Assembly (NCBI GenBank): GCA_002316795.1
Contig: DCEE01000022.1
Location: 1-6,916, forward strand
From: Synergistaceae bacterium UBA1037
Lineage (GTDB): Bacteria > Synergistota > Synergistia > Synergistales > Synergistaceae
DNA: 6,916 nucleotides
Direction of reading: 5' to 3'
The position numbers and the translations under genes are program-made. This document shows positions 6,021 to 6,916 of this stretch, piece after piece. The stretch's first letter is position 1; each line of letters starts with the position of its first letter. The notes beneath the pieces are model-generated. The model did no database searches. It had not been told where the DNA came from and was given only the letters and a program-made list of their open reading frames with translations.

Positions 6021-6221
6021 TTAGTCACGCTCCTTAATTGTTATTGCCATATCAGGGCAGACGTTTTCGCACTGGCGGCAGCCAATGCAGTCGTCGGGGC
6101 GGACAGGCACACACTTAACCTGTTCGCTCAGTTCAAGAACTTTCTTAGGGCATATAGCGATACAGAGACCACATCCTTTGCACCATTTGGCCAATACATC
6201 GATGTCGAACTTCTTCGCCAA
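6021..6221 (-). CDS. korD: 2-oxoacid:ferredoxin oxidoreductase, delta (2x[4Fe-4S] ferredoxin) subunit
   Basis: This small protein carries two canonical 4Fe-4S motifs, CKGCGLCIAICP and CIGCRQCENVCP (CxxCxxCxxxCP twice), and a further cysteine in VKCVPV. It is the electron-carrying subunit of the oxidoreductase and the first gene of the operon. The frame can begin at ATG 6245 (74 residues), but that ATG has no ribosome-binding site. The purine-rich GGGAAGGAAGGTGGG lies after it at 6240-6226. AAGG (6233-6230) is eight bases before a TTG at 6221, giving a 66-residue product beginning MAKKFDID, the usual look of these subunits. I therefore prefer the TTG start. A GTG at 6230 is possible but its spacing is poor. 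Two bases separate its stop from korA. Confidence 0.88.
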   Translation of the reverse strand: MAKKFDIDVLAKWCKGCGLCIAICPKKVLELSEQVKCVPVRPDDCIGCRQCENVCPDMAITIKERD

Positions 6222-6299
6222 AAAACCCACCTTCCTTCCCCACATCTAATCATATTTGTCTGTCAACCATCAATAGTATCGATTGGCATAACCTCGGGT

Positions 6300-6328
6300 A
6301 TTATGACAAAGATTTCACATTTATTCAA
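6300..6328 (-). promoter_or_regulatory. Candidate promoter of the korDABC operon
   Basis: TTGAAT (6328-6323) and CATAAT (6305-6300) are separated by 17 bases on the minus strand. That is optimal spacing with four and five consensus matches respectively. It lies in the gap after tsaB, about 80 bases upstream of the preferred korD start, and leaves a leader of roughly 70 bases. A second TTGACA at 6266-6261 lacks a matching -10. Confidence 0.5.
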
Positions 6329-6331
6329 GGA

Positions 6332-6347
6332 AAAGAATAAATTCTTT
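6332..6347 (-). terminator. Weak AT-rich hairpin after tsaB
   Basis: AAAGAA and TTCTTT flank a TTTA loop on the minus strand, followed by TCCTTG. All but two pairs are A-T and the T-run is short, so it is a poor terminator. I list it because it is the only candidate between tsaB and the kor promoter. Confidence 0.2.
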
Positions 6348-6365
6348 ATATTCTGACAATAGTAT

Positions 6366-6916
6366 TCATATATATGAAGCCGGACCGATGTCCGGTTCAC
6401 GGAGATAAGCTCCCTGTATCATTTCAGGGGATATTGAAAGCTCTTTGTAGTATTCACCGATCAAAGCTGTCTGTCCCGGTCTTCCAGCTGCCCTCGGCAA
6501 TATATTATTTGGAAGTGCCGAAAACTCTTTGAAGAGAGCCACGTCATTGCCCACAAGTAATGTCTCCGGATAGAGCATCAGAAAATCAGCAAATTCTGCA
6601 GCCGGACAGAATTTTGGGTATACAAAGGGCTTAAGCTCTCTTCCGTCAGAAAAATACAGCGCGCAGTAAATGCAGTTCTGCCTTGCCTTTACGACCGGAG
6701 CAAGCGGTATGCCCATAGTTCTGAGGTCATGGACGAATGTTTCAAGCGACGAAACAGGCAGTATTTTTATTCCGAGGCCTTTTGCCAGGGCTGCCGAGTA
6801 TGCGATGCCGGTCCTTATGCCGGTGTAGTATCCGGGGCCGTTTGCTGCTGCTATCAGTTCCAGTTCTGACATCTTCACAGAGCTGTCAGAGAGCATCTTT
6901 TCTACTATAAGCGGCA
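6366..6916 (-). CDS. tsaB: TsaB, t6A tRNA-modification complex subunit (C-terminal part; 5' end outside window)
   Basis: The frame is open to the right edge and ends at TGA 6366. The visible part, about 183 residues, starts PLIVEKMLSD and contains LELIAAANGPGYYTGIRTG, the TsaB/YeaZ signature (usual form GPGSFTGLRIG). AKGLGIKILPVSSLE follows, and the protein ends in QGAYLREPD, matching the family's YLR-P tail. The internal ATG at 6896 is not the true start, since homology runs on upstream; about 40 residues should lie beyond the window. TsaB is an ASKHA-fold, catalytically inactive partner of TsaD, with TsaE, in making N6-threonylcarbamoyladenosine at position 37 of tRNAs reading ANN codons. 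It acts in the cytoplasm. Serine and phenylalanine of the common GPGSFTG are tyrosine-tyrosine here, a tolerable variation. No tie to the kor operon is evident. Confidence 0.88.
   Translation of the reverse strand, partial: PLIVEKMLSDSSVKMSELELIAAANGPGYYTGIRTGIAYSAALAKGLGIKILPVSSLETFVHDLRTMGIPLAPVVKARQNCIYCALYFSDGRELKPFVYPKFCPAAEFADFLMLYPETLLVGNDVALFKEFSALPNNILPRAAGRPGQTALIGEYYKELSISPEMIQGAYLREPDIGPASYI

Noticed and set aside
6261..6285. TTGACA with a nearby imperfect hairpin (CCAATCGATA/TATTGATGG) in the korD leader
   Set aside because: No -10 box lies 15-19 bases downstream of the TTGACA, and the hairpin needs a bulge and a 3-base loop. I would not call an operator or promoter from it.
1..6916. 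CRISPR array, tRNA, rRNA, transposase, integrase or toxin-antitoxin pair
   Set aside because: I read both strands and saw no spaced direct repeats, no cloverleaf with a CCA-type end, and no recognisable mobile-element or toxin proteins.

Overview
The window looks like a chromosomal segment from an anaerobic, amino-acid- or organic-acid-fermenting bacterium. The main evidence is a ferredoxin-dependent 2-oxoacid oxidoreductase operon (ferredoxin, alpha, beta, gamma). The protein style suggests Synergistota, but that is an inference from memory and no search was run. Every gene I can support lies on the minus strand, so transcription runs from the right edge to the left edge.

Right to left: the C-terminal part of tsaB (tRNA t6A synthesis) enters from the right edge. 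A 120-base gap with a plausible sigma70-type promoter follows. Next is the compact four-gene operon korD-korA-korB-korC (6221 to 3475), with 2, 2 and 13 bases between genes. It ends in a strong GC-rich hairpin terminator at 3423-3450. A 23S rRNA uracil-5-methyltransferase of the RlmD/RumA family follows (3393 to 2032).

Left of about position 2030 the sequence becomes visibly more AT-rich and accessory in character. It holds a broken 5' remnant of a LigB/YgiD-type extradiol dioxygenase gene (1857-1777), a class I SAM-dependent methyltransferase of unknown substrate (1754-1140), and a secreted or membrane-anchored DUF6448-type protein with a histidine-rich tail that has its own promoter and terminator (968-369). 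At the left edge is the 5' part of a membrane isoprenylcysteine carboxylmethyltransferase-like gene that lacks a normal start codon.

The kor subunits should assemble into one cytoplasmic enzyme. The beta subunit carries thiamine diphosphate and one 4Fe-4S cluster, the small ferredoxin subunit carries two more clusters, and the complex would convert a 2-oxoacid plus CoA to acyl-CoA and reduced ferredoxin. The tsaB and rlmD neighbours are housekeeping RNA-modification genes with no evident functional tie to it. I do not see a clearly new biological system. The most interesting points are the gene remnant fused just upstream of the orphan methyltransferase, the missing start codon at the left edge, and the DUF6448 protein.
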